Shown here piece by piece: positions 29,063 through 37,003 of a stretch of 64,000 nt of DNA (positions are counted from its first letter, which is position 1; the number at the start of each line of letters is the position of its first letter). A program made the position numbers and the translations under genes. This stretch comes from Nocardioides pinisoli (GTDB lineage Bacteria; Actinomycetota; Actinomycetes; Propionibacteriales; Nocardioidaceae). The stretch spans positions 186,001 through 250,000 of the forward strand of contig NZ_JANARS010000005.1 in NCBI RefSeq assembly GCF_024199985.1, read 5' to 3'. Under the pieces are notes generated by a model. That model worked only from the letters and a program-made list of their open reading frames with translations, did not search any database and was not told the origin of the DNA.

Positions 29063-29590
29063 TCAGTCCCCCGCCCGCATGATCAAGCAGGTGGACGTCG
29101 CGTGAGCCACCAGCCTGCCGGACTCGTCGCGCAGCTGCGCCTGGGCCAGCGCCGTACGTCGTCCCCGCTGGATGACCGTGCCCTCGCAGGTGAGCAGTCC
29201 CGAGTCCACCGTGACCGGGCGCAGGAACTTCACCGTCAGGTCAACAGACGTGTAGAGCTCCCCGACCGCGAGCGTCGTGTGCACCGCGCAGGCAGCAGCG
29301 GTGTCGAGGAGGGTCGAGATCACCCCGCCGTGCACGCCACCGAGCGGGTTGTAGTGGAACTCCGCGGCCGGCATCTCGACCACTACCCGCCCCGGCTCGG
29401 GACGCAGGTCGGTGAAGCCGAGGGTGTCCATGATCGGCGGGTGCGGCAGATCGCCGTCGCGCATCGCCTGGAGCTGCTGGAGCCCGTCGAGCTCGAGCAG
29501 GCGCGTGAGGTCGGCCTGGCCCGGTGTGGTCCACGTGAAGGTGCGGCTGTCGGTCGCGTGCTGCCGCGCCGACTCCTGGGTCTGAGTCAT
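29063..29590 (-). CDS. PaaI-type hotdog-fold acyl-CoA thioesterase
   Basis: A 175-residue cytosolic thioesterase. The hotdog signature NPLGGVHGGVISTLLDTAAA (about residues 85-105) contains the family HGG motif, followed by DLTVKFLRPV. The substrate acyl-CoA is unknown. Divergent from an HxlR regulator. The start codon lies inside a CTGAGTC dyad. A TTGACA -35 (29620-29625), 17-bp spacer and weak -10 point to transcription starting at the ATG. Confidence 0.88.
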   Translation of the reverse strand: MTQTQESARQHATDSRTFTWTTPGQADLTRLLELDGLQQLQAMRDGDLPHPPIMDTLGFTDLRPEPGRVVVEMPAAEFHYNPLGGVHGGVISTLLDTAAACAVHTTLAVGELYTSVDLTVKFLRPVTVDSGLLTCEGTVIQRGRRTALAQAQLRDESGRLVAHATSTCLIMRAGD

Positions 29591-29598
29591 GGACTCAG
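29582..29598. promoter_or_regulatory. CTGAGTC dyad over the thioesterase start, candidate HxlR operator
   Basis: CTGAGTC-ATG-GACTCAG is a perfect 7-bp dyad whose 3-nt centre overlaps the start codon. A third CTGAGTC half-site lies at 29613-29619, between the -35 and -10 of the thioesterase promoter. Binding here would block the thioesterase gene and could also affect hxlR. Confidence 0.55.
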
Positions 29599-29632
29599 CG
29601 TGGCACCCTTGCCTGAGTCTGTCAACGAGACC

Positions 29633-29638
29633 TAGGGT
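29633..29638 (+). promoter_or_regulatory. Leaderless -10 element of the HxlR gene
   Basis: TAGGGT, 6 nt, then ATG at 29645. Confidence 0.5.
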
Positions 29639-29644
29639 GGAGGC

Positions 29645-30136
29645 ATGAGCAGCACCCCCTCCCCCGGCCCGGCCGCGCTCGCCTGGTCGACCGCCAACTG
29701 CACGGTCGGACGGGCCATGGAGGTGCTCGGCGAGCGCTGGACGATCGTGGTGCTGCGCGAGGTCTTCAACGGCGTACGCCGCTTCGACGACATGCGCCGG
29801 CACTCCGGGATCCCCCGCCAGGTCCTCACCGACCGGCTGGCGCTGCTGGTCGACGCTGGCATCCTGCGCCGCGAGCCCTACCGCGAGCCGGGTCAGCGCG
29901 AGCGCCACGAGTACCGGCCGACGGACAAGGGGTTCGACCTCTACCCCGTGCTCGTCGCGGTGCGGGCCTGGGGTGATCGCTACCTCGCCGATCCCGAAGG
30001 CTCGCCCGTCGAGTTCGAGCACGTGGGGTGCGGGGCCGAGGTCGGTCTGGTGCTGCGCTGCGCGGAGGGCCACGAGGTGACCGGGCGCCGCGACGTCGCC
30101 ACCCGTCCCGGCCCGGGGATCAAGCCGTTCACCTGA
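29645..30136 (+). CDS. HxlR-family transcriptional regulator
   Basis: A 163-residue regulator with a winged helix at residues 18-105: NCTVGRAMEVLGERWTIVVL, GVRRFDDMRRHSGIPRQVLT and REPYREPGQRERHEYRPT match HxlR. The first Cys of NCTVGR is at the position used for redox or electrophile sensing in some HxlR proteins. A C-terminal extension with two further cysteines (HVGCGAEVGLVLRCAEGH) is zinc-ribbon-like. Likely controls the divergent thioesterase. Confidence 0.9.
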   Translation: MSSTPSPGPAALAWSTANCTVGRAMEVLGERWTIVVLREVFNGVRRFDDMRRHSGIPRQVLTDRLALLVDAGILRREPYREPGQRERHEYRPTDKGFDLYPVLVAVRAWGDRYLADPEGSPVEFEHVGCGAEVGLVLRCAEGHEVTGRRDVATRPGPGIKPFT

Positions 30137-30140
30137 CCCC

Positions 30141-30776
30141 TCAGCGCAGCCGCTCGGCAACCGCGGCCGCCGCGGCGATCACCTGCGGCGCCACGACGTC
30201 CTCGTCGATGGCGCCGTCGAGCGTCACGATGCCCACGCTGGCGCGGAGCCCCTCGATCCCGCGGACAGGAGCGGCGAGCCCGCGGGCGCCGGTCTGGAGC
30301 TCGCCGCTCGTGACGGCGTACGCCGCCTCGTCCACGTCGACCAGCCCGATGGCCTTGCCTGCCGCGCCCTGCGTCAGCGGGTGGCGGGCACCGACCCGGT
30401 AGGACACGTGGAAGTCGGTCCACGACGGCTCGACGACCGCCAGCGCGAGCGCCTCCTCGCCGTCGGCCACCGTCAGGTGCGCGGTCGACCCGAGCGACTC
30501 CGCGAGCCCCCGCAGCACCGGCATCGCGAGGTCGCGCAGCAGGGGCTGCACGCCGCTGGCCAGGTGGAGCACGCCCAGCCCGACGAAGAGCCGGGAGCGC
30601 GCGTCGCGGCGGACCAGGCCGTGCTGCTCGAGGGTGCTGATCAGCCGGTAGACGACCGTGCGGTTGACCTCGAGCCGGTGCGAGAGCTCGGTGATCGTCA
30701 GGCCCTCGGGGCTCTCGGCCAGGACGCGGAGCACCCGCAGGCCGCGGTCGAGCGTCTGGGAGGTCTCAGAGGGCAC
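30141..30776 (-). CDS. IclR-family transcriptional regulator
   Basis: A 211-residue regulator: winged helix (residues 8-65) with GLTITELSHRLEVNRTVVYR, then a shortened effector domain with GSTAHLTVADGEEALALAVV and HPLTQGAAGKAIG. At 211 residues it is about 40 shorter than typical IclR proteins. The GTG start follows CATAGT by 6 nt. No adjacent catabolic operon explains its target. Confidence 0.88.
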   Translation of the reverse strand: MPSETSQTLDRGLRVLRVLAESPEGLTITELSHRLEVNRTVVYRLISTLEQHGLVRRDARSRLFVGLGVLHLASGVQPLLRDLAMPVLRGLAESLGSTAHLTVADGEEALALAVVEPSWTDFHVSYRVGARHPLTQGAAGKAIGLVDVDEAAYAVTSGELQTGARGLAAPVRGIEGLRASVGIVTLDGAIDEDVVAPQVIAAAAAVAERLR

Positions 30777-30800
30777 GGACCCACTATGGCAGCGGGACGC

Positions 30801-32579
30801 TCAGGAGGTCTTGCGCACGGCCCACTCGCGGATCCGGTTGATCCGCTCGTGGAGCTGCTCGGCGTTGGCCACCGCGGCCGGCGGCCCGCCGCACTCCTTG
30901 CGGAGCGCGTTGTGGGTGATGCCGTGCGCCTGCCCGGTGCGGTGGTGCCAAGCGGCCACGAGGCCGTTGAGCTCGCGGCGCAGCACGCCGAGCTGCTGGT
31001 GGGTGCTGAGCTCGGCGACGGACTCGACGACGCGGTCGCCGCCGCCGTCGGCGCGCTGCTTGCGGGCGCGCTCGCTCTGGCGCGAGTGCAGGAGCTCGCG
31101 CACCTGGTCGGGCTCGAGCAGCCCGGGGATGCCGAGGAAGTCCATCTCCTCCTCCGAGCCGGCGTGCACCTCCCCGGAGTGACCGAACTGCGCGCCCTCG
31201 TAGAGGACGTGGTCGAACGACGCGGTGGAGCCCAGCGCCTCCCACGTCATCTCGAGCTCGTCGGACGTGCCCTCCTCGGCGTTGGCCTGCGCGAGCAGGT
31301 CGTCCTCCGCGGCGAAGATGTCGTCGTCGTCGGTGACCCGGCGGCCCAGCACGTGGTCGCGCTGGGCCTCCATGTCGGAGGCGAACTCCAGCAGGTGGGG
31401 CACCGACGGCAGGAACACCGAGGCGGTCTCGCCGCGCGACCGGGCGCGCACGAAGCGGCCCACGGCCTGGGCGAAGAACAGGGGCGTCGACGTCGTGGTC
31501 GCCCACACGCCGACGGCCAGGCGCGGCACGTCGACACCCTCGGAGACCATGCGCACCGCGACCAGCCATCGCTTGTCGGACTCGGTGAAGGTCGCGATCT
31601 TCTTGGACGCGCCCTTCTCGTCCGACAGCACGACCGTCGGCGACTCGCCGGTGATCTTCTTCAGCAGCCCGGCGTAGGCGCGCGCGGTCTCCTGGTCACT
31701 GGCGATGACCATCCCACCGGCGTCCGGGACGTGGCGGCGTACCTCCGACAGGCGGGTGTCGGCCGCCGCGAGCACCGCCGGCATCCACGACCCGCGCGGG
31801 TCGAGGGCCGTACGCAGCGCGTGGGCGTGCATGTCCTTGGTCAGCGGCTCGCCGAGGCGCGCGGTGATCTCGTCGCCCGCGCGGGTGCGCCACTGCATCT
31901 CGCCGGAGTAGGCCATGAAGAGCACCGGGCGCACGACGTGGTCGGCGAGGGCGTGGGCGTAGCCGTAGGTGAAGTCGGCGACGGAGGTGGGGATGCCGTC
32001 GTCGCCGGGTGCGTAGGAGACGAACGGGATCGGGTTGATGTCGGAGCGGAAGGGGGTGCCGGTGAGCGACAGGCGGCGCGCGGCAGGGTCGAACGCCTCG
32101 CGCACCCCCTCGCCCCACGACAGCGCGTCACCGGCGTGGTGGATCTCGTCGAGGATCACGAGCGTCTTGAAGCGCTCGGTGCGGATGCGCATGGCCAGCG
32201 GGTTGACCGCGACGCCGGCATAGGTCACCGCGATGCCGACGTAGTCGTCGGAGGTCCTGCCCTTGCCGGCGGAGTAGGCCGGGTCGATCGGGATCCCGGC
32301 GCGCGCGGCCGCCTCCGCCCACTGGGTCTTGAGGTGCTCGGTGGGCGCGACGACGGTGATGCGGTCGACGATGCGGCGGCTGAGCAGGTCGGCGGCCACG
32401 GTCAGGGCGAACGTCGTCTTGCCTGCGCCGGGCGTCGCGACCGCGAGGAAGTCGCGCGGCTGGGCCGCCTGGTACTTGTCCATCGCCGCCTGCTGCCAGG
32501 CGCGGAGCGAGGGCGCGGTGCCCCAGGCGGCCCTGTCGGGCCACGCGGGGGGCAGCGGCGCGTCGGGCCGCCCCGTCAC
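30801..32579 (-). CDS. DEAD/DEAH-box (superfamily 2) helicase
   Basis: A 592-residue helicase. RecA domain 1 has an upstream Q-like region, Walker A ATPGAGKT near residue 50, LVILDEIHHAGD as a DEIH box and SLTGTPFRSD as motif III; domain 2 ends in FAQAVGRFVRARS as motif VI. This resembles the helicase subunit of type III restriction/UvrB-like enzymes, but no nuclease or methyltransferase is attached. The last 180 residues are acidic and helical. GTGA overlap with the DUF3039 gene couples the pair. A role in DNA or RNA metabolism is inferred. Confidence 0.9.
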   Translation of the reverse strand: MTGRPDAPLPPAWPDRAAWGTAPSLRAWQQAAMDKYQAAQPRDFLAVATPGAGKTTFALTVAADLLSRRIVDRITVVAPTEHLKTQWAEAAARAGIPIDPAYSAGKGRTSDDYVGIAVTYAGVAVNPLAMRIRTERFKTLVILDEIHHAGDALSWGEGVREAFDPAARRLSLTGTPFRSDINPIPFVSYAPGDDGIPTSVADFTYGYAHALADHVVRPVLFMAYSGEMQWRTRAGDEITARLGEPLTKDMHAHALRTALDPRGSWMPAVLAAADTRLSEVRRHVPDAGGMVIASDQETARAYAGLLKKITGESPTVVLSDEKGASKKIATFTESDKRWLVAVRMVSEGVDVPRLAVGVWATTTSTPLFFAQAVGRFVRARSRGETASVFLPSVPHLLEFASDMEAQRDHVLGRRVTDDDDIFAAEDDLLAQANAEEGTSDELEMTWEALGSTASFDHVLYEGAQFGHSGEVHAGSEEEMDFLGIPGLLEPDQVRELLHSRQSERARKQRADGGGDRVVESVAELSTHQQLGVLRRELNGLVAAWHHRTGQAHGITHNALRKECGGPPAAVANAEQLHERINRIREWAVRKTS

Positions 32580-32869
32580 GCCTCGGGACCCGAGCCGTCC
32601 GAACCGGACCCGCCGCCGGGGTTGTCGCCCGACTTCATCGAGTCCCAGATCTCCTTGCACTCCGGGCAGACCGGATACTTCTCCGGGGCCCGCGACGGCA
32701 CCCAGACCTTGCCGCACAGCGCGATGACGGGGGTGCCCATGACCATCGCCTCGGTGAGCTTGTCCTTCGGCACGTAGTGCGAGAACCGCTCGTGGTCACC
32801 CTCGTCCGTCGGGACGGTCTGACGCTCTTCGATCGTCTGGGTGCCCGGGGAGAATCCGATGGTGCTCAT
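32576..32869 (-). CDS. DUF3039 domain protein
   Basis: A 97-residue small protein. ALCGKVWVPSRAPEKYPVCP with a following EC gives Cys-x17-Cys-x2-Cys, suggestive of a zinc knuckle, preceded by ERFSHYVPKDKLTEAMVMGT. The C-terminal 20 residues are low-complexity Gly/Ser. The family is actinobacterial and uncharacterised, and often sits beside this helicase. TAGGCT 8 nt before the ATG suggests a leaderless operon promoter. Confidence 0.88.
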   Translation of the reverse strand: MSTIGFSPGTQTIEERQTVPTDEGDHERFSHYVPKDKLTEAMVMGTPVIALCGKVWVPSRAPEKYPVCPECKEIWDSMKSGDNPGGGSGSDGSGPEA

Positions 32870-32880
32870 GATGGGCAAGC

Positions 32881-34275
32881 CTAACGCGCGGCGTCCCAGA
32901 GGAAGACGTTGGCGACGCCGCGGCGGGTGCCGCGCAGCAGGTCGTGGGCGTCGCTGGAGTAGGCGACGCGCGTGACGTCGTCGCTCAGCGAGACACCGTC
33001 CTGCTCGCCGCCGGGGCGGGCCGTGAAGGGCGACGTACGTGTCCCCGTGAGCGTGTCGACCACGCGCAGGGGCCGCCGGGCGGTGGCCACGGCGTAGTGG
33101 CCCCCGTCCGCGGTGATGGCGGCGCCCTGGTTGCCCCGGGACGGTCCGCGCGACGTGCCGAGCACCGTGTCGTGGACTCCGCCGACGGGGTCGCCGCCGT
33201 GGCCGCTGCCACCGGCGAGCCCGGACCCGAGCACCGACACCAGCCGACCGTCGTCCGACACCTCCACCCGGAACGTCGTGCCGAGCTCCACGCCGAGGCG
33301 GCCGAGGTCGCGCACGGCGCCGGTGGTGGTGTCGAGCAGCACGCTGCCGTCCGGGCCGACCATCACGGCATGGCGGCCGTCGCCCGACATCCCCGCGAAC
33401 GTCTGGGTCCCGACGTCCGGGACGACCGTCCGCGTGGCCCCGGTGGCGACGGTCCACTCGATCAGCCGGGGAGCCGGGGAGTCGAGCTCGTTGCCCCGGT
33501 CCTGGTAGAGGACGCGGAGGCCGTCCTCGGTCAGCGCCGCACCGACGTCCCGCGGCGCGACCTGGGTCAGGGACCCGTCCGCGCGGTCGAGGAGGAACAG
33601 CCCGGCCGTCAGCTGGAGCAGGACCCGCCGGCCGTCGCGGCTGATCCCCCGGACCTGCGCCCAGGCCTCCGGGTGGAGGAGCGCCACGCGTCGGGTCGCG
33701 GTGTCCCAGACGTAGAGCCGGCTGACGTCCGGCTGGGGGGTGCCGGCCACGAGGTTAGTGGCCGAGGAGGAGAACAGCACGGTGCTGCCGTCACCCGAGA
33801 CGACCGCGCCACCGCTCCCGCCGTTGGCGGGACGCCCGTCCATCCCCCGGGTCACGAGGACCGTGCCCGGCGCGGCCCGCTGGGTCACCGCCTTGACCAC
33901 CAGGGTCGTACGACGGACCTCGCCGCGCTGCTTGCGCACCCCGCGCTCGTCGAGGGTGACCCGCCACGTCCCGAGGCGGGGCGCGGTGCCGGTGAGCCGG
34001 CCCTTGCGCAGCCTGAGCCAGCGTGGCAGGCCCTCCGCCTCGCGGACGCGCCAGTTCTGACGCTGGTAGTCGTAGCGCTCCGAGCGCAGGACCGTGTCGA
34101 CGACACGGTTGGCGTCCGGGGCGGCGTGGCGCACGGTCAGGGCCCGCGCCCCCTGCGGCGGGTCGGCCGCCCCCACCGGCGGGACCGCCGCCAGGCCGCA
34201 CACCACTGCGGCTGCCGCGGCGGCCGCTCCTGCCCTCCCGATGGTCGGCACGATGGTCCTCACGGTGGTCGTCAC
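32881..34275 (-). CDS. Secreted WD40/TolB-like beta-propeller protein
   Basis: A 464-residue exported protein with a signal peptide over about residues 1-36 (GTG start). Residues 60-130 may form an Ig-like domain (LRLRKGRLTGTAPRLGTWRV). From residue 145 repeats of about 40-45 residues carry DG motifs (VVSGDGSTVLFSS, ISRDGRRVLLQL, MSGDGRHAVMV, VSDDGRLVSVL, SLSDDVTRVAYSS), consistent with a beta-propeller. Function is unknown; surface binding is likely. The TAGTG-rich spacer to yqgE shows no clear promoter. Confidence 0.78.
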   Translation of the reverse strand: MTTTVRTIVPTIGRAGAAAAAAAVVCGLAAVPPVGAADPPQGARALTVRHAAPDANRVVDTVLRSERYDYQRQNWRVREAEGLPRWLRLRKGRLTGTAPRLGTWRVTLDERGVRKQRGEVRRTTLVVKAVTQRAAPGTVLVTRGMDGRPANGGSGGAVVSGDGSTVLFSSSATNLVAGTPQPDVSRLYVWDTATRRVALLHPEAWAQVRGISRDGRRVLLQLTAGLFLLDRADGSLTQVAPRDVGAALTEDGLRVLYQDRGNELDSPAPRLIEWTVATGATRTVVPDVGTQTFAGMSGDGRHAVMVGPDGSVLLDTTTGAVRDLGRLGVELGTTFRVEVSDDGRLVSVLGSGLAGGSGHGGDPVGGVHDTVLGTSRGPSRGNQGAAITADGGHYAVATARRPLRVVDTLTGTRTSPFTARPGGEQDGVSLSDDVTRVAYSSDAHDLLRGTRRGVANVFLWDAAR

Positions 34276-34321
34276 GTCAGTGGAGACGCACGCGGAGCCC
34301 GACTGGTTGCCCGGGGGCCGA

Positions 34322-34876
34322 TCAGTTCATGTCGGGGTCGACGGGGCGGTTGACGTGCCAGGCGAGCATGCCGGGCTGGCGCCGCATCACGTCGCGCCAC
34401 AGCCCGCTCGGGTCGTCGCGGAAGGCGTCGGCGGCCTCGCTGGTGACGACGTACCAGCTGCCCTCCTCGACCTCCCCCTCGAGCTGCCCGGCGCCCCAGC
34501 CGGCGTAGCCCGCGAAGACGCGCATGGCGCTGAGCGTGCCGTCGACGAGCTCGGTCGGGGTGTCGAGGTCGACCATGCCCAGCAGCCCGGCGACCGGGCG
34601 CCACCCCACGGGTGGGTCCTTCGGGTCGCGCAGCGCGCCCACGGCGAGGGCGCCGTCGGTCCCGACGGGCCCGCCGCGGAACAGCACCTCGGGCTCGGCG
34701 ACCACGTCGCGCCACGCCTCGAGGACGTCGGCGACCGCGATCTGCGAGGGGCGGTTGAGGACCACGCCCAGCGCGCCCTCCTCCGTGACGTCGAGCAGCA
34801 GCACGACCGTGTCGGCGAAGTTGGGGTCCTGCAGTACCGGAGTCGCGACCAGCAACATCCCCGATGCGAGCTGCAT
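34322..34876 (-). CDS. yqgE: YqgE/AlgH family protein (UPF0301)
   Basis: A 184-residue protein with the family signatures SGMLLVATPVLQDPNFADTV, GVVLNRPSQIAVADVL and VFAGYAGWGAGQLEGE. CATAGT lies 6 nt before the ATG, implying a leaderless start. AlgH homologues affect transcription in Pseudomonas, but the biochemical role of the family is unclear. Confidence 0.92.
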   Translation of the reverse strand: MQLASGMLLVATPVLQDPNFADTVVLLLDVTEEGALGVVLNRPSQIAVADVLEAWRDVVAEPEVLFRGGPVGTDGALAVGALRDPKDPPVGWRPVAGLLGMVDLDTPTELVDGTLSAMRVFAGYAGWGAGQLEGEVEEGSWYVVTSEAADAFRDDPSGLWRDVMRRQPGMLAWHVNRPVDPDMN

Positions 34877-34937
34877 GCATCCACTATGACCGACCTCCGG
34901 TCACCGCACACCACCCCCGTGACGCCGGCCCGGGGAC

Positions 34938-35960
34938 CTACTTCGCGAAGGTGACGTCGCCGTTGACGGCCGGGACCAGCTCGACCCACACGTGCCCGGC
35001 GGGCACGGTGAGGTCGCCGCCCTTGGTGGAGAGCTTGATCGCGCCGTTGAGCCCGTCCTTGCTCCACGTTCCCTTCACGACGCGCCCGCCGTGGAACAGC
35101 AGCGCTGCGCCCTTGCCCTCGAACTTGGTCTCGGGCACGGGGTAGCCCGCCGGGTCGCGGTAGCCCGCGTCGCCGACGCGCACCCGCAGCACGAGCACGG
35201 AGTCGGCCGGGAACTGGTCGCCCTCGGCGGCGTAGGAGTCGGTGTTGACGTAGCCGCCCCGCTGGAACTGCCAGCTGGTGGAGTGCGCGCCGAAGTTCGC
35301 GGTGAGCGTGCTGGCCTTCGCGCCCTTCGGCAGGTCGGACTTCTCGCCCCACGGCAGGTAGGCGGGCGGCTCCTCCCCGGCCTCGAGGCGCTTGGCGATG
35401 TCGCCGAGGCGGGCGAAGAGGTTGTAGGGGGCCGAGCGCGAGGTCTCGCGGTAGACGCCCGCGTCGCCCTCGGTGATCCAGGGGATCCCCGCTCCGTTGA
35501 TCCGCTGGATCGTGACGGGGGCCGCGCCGCTCGTCACGACCGTCGCCCCGTCGGGCACGATGCCGATGTCGCTGGCACGCATCGACCGCACCGGGCCGAT
35601 GCTGGCGGGGACCTTCGAGTAGTAGAACGCCGCCAGGCGCGTGTAGCCGCCCTCGACGAGCTCCTCCACGACCAGGTCGGCCGAGCCCAGGCCCACCTGC
35701 GGGGCGCTGGAGGAGGTGTTGTCGACCTTGGTCACGACGACGGGGTGCTTGGGCGCGTCACCCTTGCGCTCGAGGCCGGTCAGCGGCCAGTAGGTCGGCT
35801 CCGGCGGCTCCTCGGTGGTCTCGGAGGCGCTGGGCTCGGCCGGCGCCGAGGCACTGGGCGCCGGGTCGTCGTCGCCACCGCTGCAGCCGGCGAGGAGCAG
35901 CGAGGCCGCCGCGAGGACGGCGACGACTGCGCGGGACGAGGGGTGGCGACGGTGACGCAC
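34938..35960 (-). CDS. DUF3048 (YerB-like) lipoprotein
   Basis: A 340-residue surface lipoprotein with lipobox LLLAGC, a Ser/Ala/Pro/Glu-rich spacer (residues 30-60) and the DUF3048 domain (PLTGLERKG, VVTKVDNTSSSAPQVGLGSADL, GPVRSMRASDIGI). The GTG start is chosen because GGAG lies 7 nt upstream. Bacillus YerB is in the same family; its function is unknown. It follows the NlpC/P60 gene but is separated from it by a strong terminator. Confidence 0.88.
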   Translation of the reverse strand: MRHRRHPSSRAVVAVLAAASLLLAGCSGGDDDPAPSASAPAEPSASETTEEPPEPTYWPLTGLERKGDAPKHPVVVTKVDNTSSSAPQVGLGSADLVVEELVEGGYTRLAAFYYSKVPASIGPVRSMRASDIGIVPDGATVVTSGAAPVTIQRINGAGIPWITEGDAGVYRETSRSAPYNLFARLGDIAKRLEAGEEPPAYLPWGEKSDLPKGAKASTLTANFGAHSTSWQFQRGGYVNTDSYAAEGDQFPADSVLVLRVRVGDAGYRDPAGYPVPETKFEGKGAALLFHGGRVVKGTWSKDGLNGAIKLSTKGGDLTVPAGHVWVELVPAVNGDVTFAK

Positions 35961-36049
35961 GGGGGAACTCCGATCGAGCGGGGGTGTCGAGCTGTCGTGC
36001 CGGCGGGCCGGGCCGTGGCCCGGTGCCGGCAGTCTCTGGAAAGTCTGGG

Positions 36050-36081
36050 GGCGCGCCTCCCCCGATCGGGGAAGGCGCGCC
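36050..36081 (-). terminator. Terminator of the NlpC/P60 gene
   Basis: GGCGCGCCT-CCCC and its complement form a 14-bp stem with one mismatch around a GATC loop, about 65 bases past the stop codon. Confidence 0.8.
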
Positions 36082-36144
36082 ACAGGGTAGATCAGCAGGA
36101 AGCGCCCACCAATCCTGCCCTGTCACCCGTCGTCCGGGCGCCGT

Positions 36145-36687
36145 TCAGGCGCGGCGCAGGGTCCCGCCGAACCACGAGGACGTCCACGAGGCGGCGACGT
36201 GGACGCGTGAGCCCGGGCGTGGCGAGTGCACCATCAGCGCCTGCCCGCGCGACCAGCGCAGGAAGATCGCGGCGTGGTAGACCCCGCCGCTGCCGTAGAA
36301 GAACATCAGGTCGCCGGGACGCATGTCCTTCTTCGCGATGCGGCGCGCGGCACCAGCCTGGGCGCTCGAGGTGCGCGGCACGGGGATGCCCGCGCGACTG
36401 TAGGCGTAGCGGATCAGGCCGGAGCAGTCGAAGCTCGCCGGGCCCGCCGCGCCGTAGGCGTAGGCGTCGCCGCGCTGGCGCAGGGCGATGTCGCGTGCCT
36501 TGAGCACCCGGTTGGCCACCTGACGCTTGGCGCTCACGGGAGCCGCCTTCTGCGTCGACGTGGTCGTGGTGGAGGTGGTGCCGCCGGGGGCGGCGGTGGC
36601 GGGCACGGCGCTCATCGTCGATGCGGTGATGCCGAGCCCGGCGAGGGCGAGCGCGAAGGCTCGCACGGTGCGAGGGGTCGCAGGCAT
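36145..36687 (-). CDS. Secreted NlpC/P60 peptidoglycan endopeptidase
   Basis: A 180-residue exported cell-wall hydrolase. Signal peptide over residues 1-33, a Thr/Ser linker (36-46), then a compact NlpC/P60 domain. The catalytic residues are visible: Cys88 in FDCSGLIRYAYSRAG, His138 in GGVYHAAIFL and His154 in MVHSPRPG. It presumably cleaves the D-Glu-(gamma)-diamino acid bond of stem peptides. A c-di-AMP riboswitch lies in its long 5' leader, linking wall hydrolysis to c-di-AMP level. GAAAGGA lies before the ATG. Confidence 0.93.
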   Translation of the reverse strand: MPATPRTVRAFALALAGLGITASTMSAVPATAAPGGTTSTTTTSTQKAAPVSAKRQVANRVLKARDIALRQRGDAYAYGAAGPASFDCSGLIRYAYSRAGIPVPRTSSAQAGAARRIAKKDMRPGDLMFFYGSGGVYHAAIFLRWSRGQALMVHSPRPGSRVHVAASWTSSWFGGTLRRA

Positions 36688-36699
36688 GGTTGGTCCTTT

Positions 36700-36900
36700 C
36701 CCACGCCTGTGAGGTGAGCTGTCGGGCTAGGGCTGGAAGGTGCCCCGCCACCTCGCTCCCGTCGTGTGACGAGAACTGGGCGGCTTCGCCCCGAGCCGGT
36801 CGAGGACCGGCGGTGGAACCTGTGGGTCCCCCACTCCTGCCCCGGTGTGTCTCGGGGGTCGTCCCGGCCGGGCAGGACTCGGCGTAGTCCGGGACGGTTC
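36700..36900 (-). promoter_or_regulatory. ydaO-type cyclic-di-AMP riboswitch
   Basis: The leader upstream of the NlpC/P60 gene, read on the minus strand, carries the conserved blocks of the ydaO/yuaA aptamer in order: GCCGAGTCCTGCC, GGGGGACCCACAGGTTCC, CGGGGCGAAGCCGCC, and near the 3' end CAGCTCACCTCACAGGCG. In Streptomyces and other actinobacteria this class controls resuscitation and NlpC/P60 genes and turns them off with c-di-AMP. Boundaries are approximate. This accounts for the 316-bp gene-free stretch between the NlpC/P60 gene and fabG. Confidence 0.82.
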
Positions 36901-37003
36901 GGTCTCTCGACCGCTCACCAAGGTGACAGACGACCCACGCACACGCAAGCCGGCCACGGACCCGAGCGTGGGGCCGTGGCCCGGGATCACGTCCGGAGCG
37001 GGC

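Noticed and set aside
36700..36900. Short peptide frames in the NlpC/P60 leader
   Set aside because: The region matches riboswitch blocks and the small frames lack codon bias or ribosome-binding sites.
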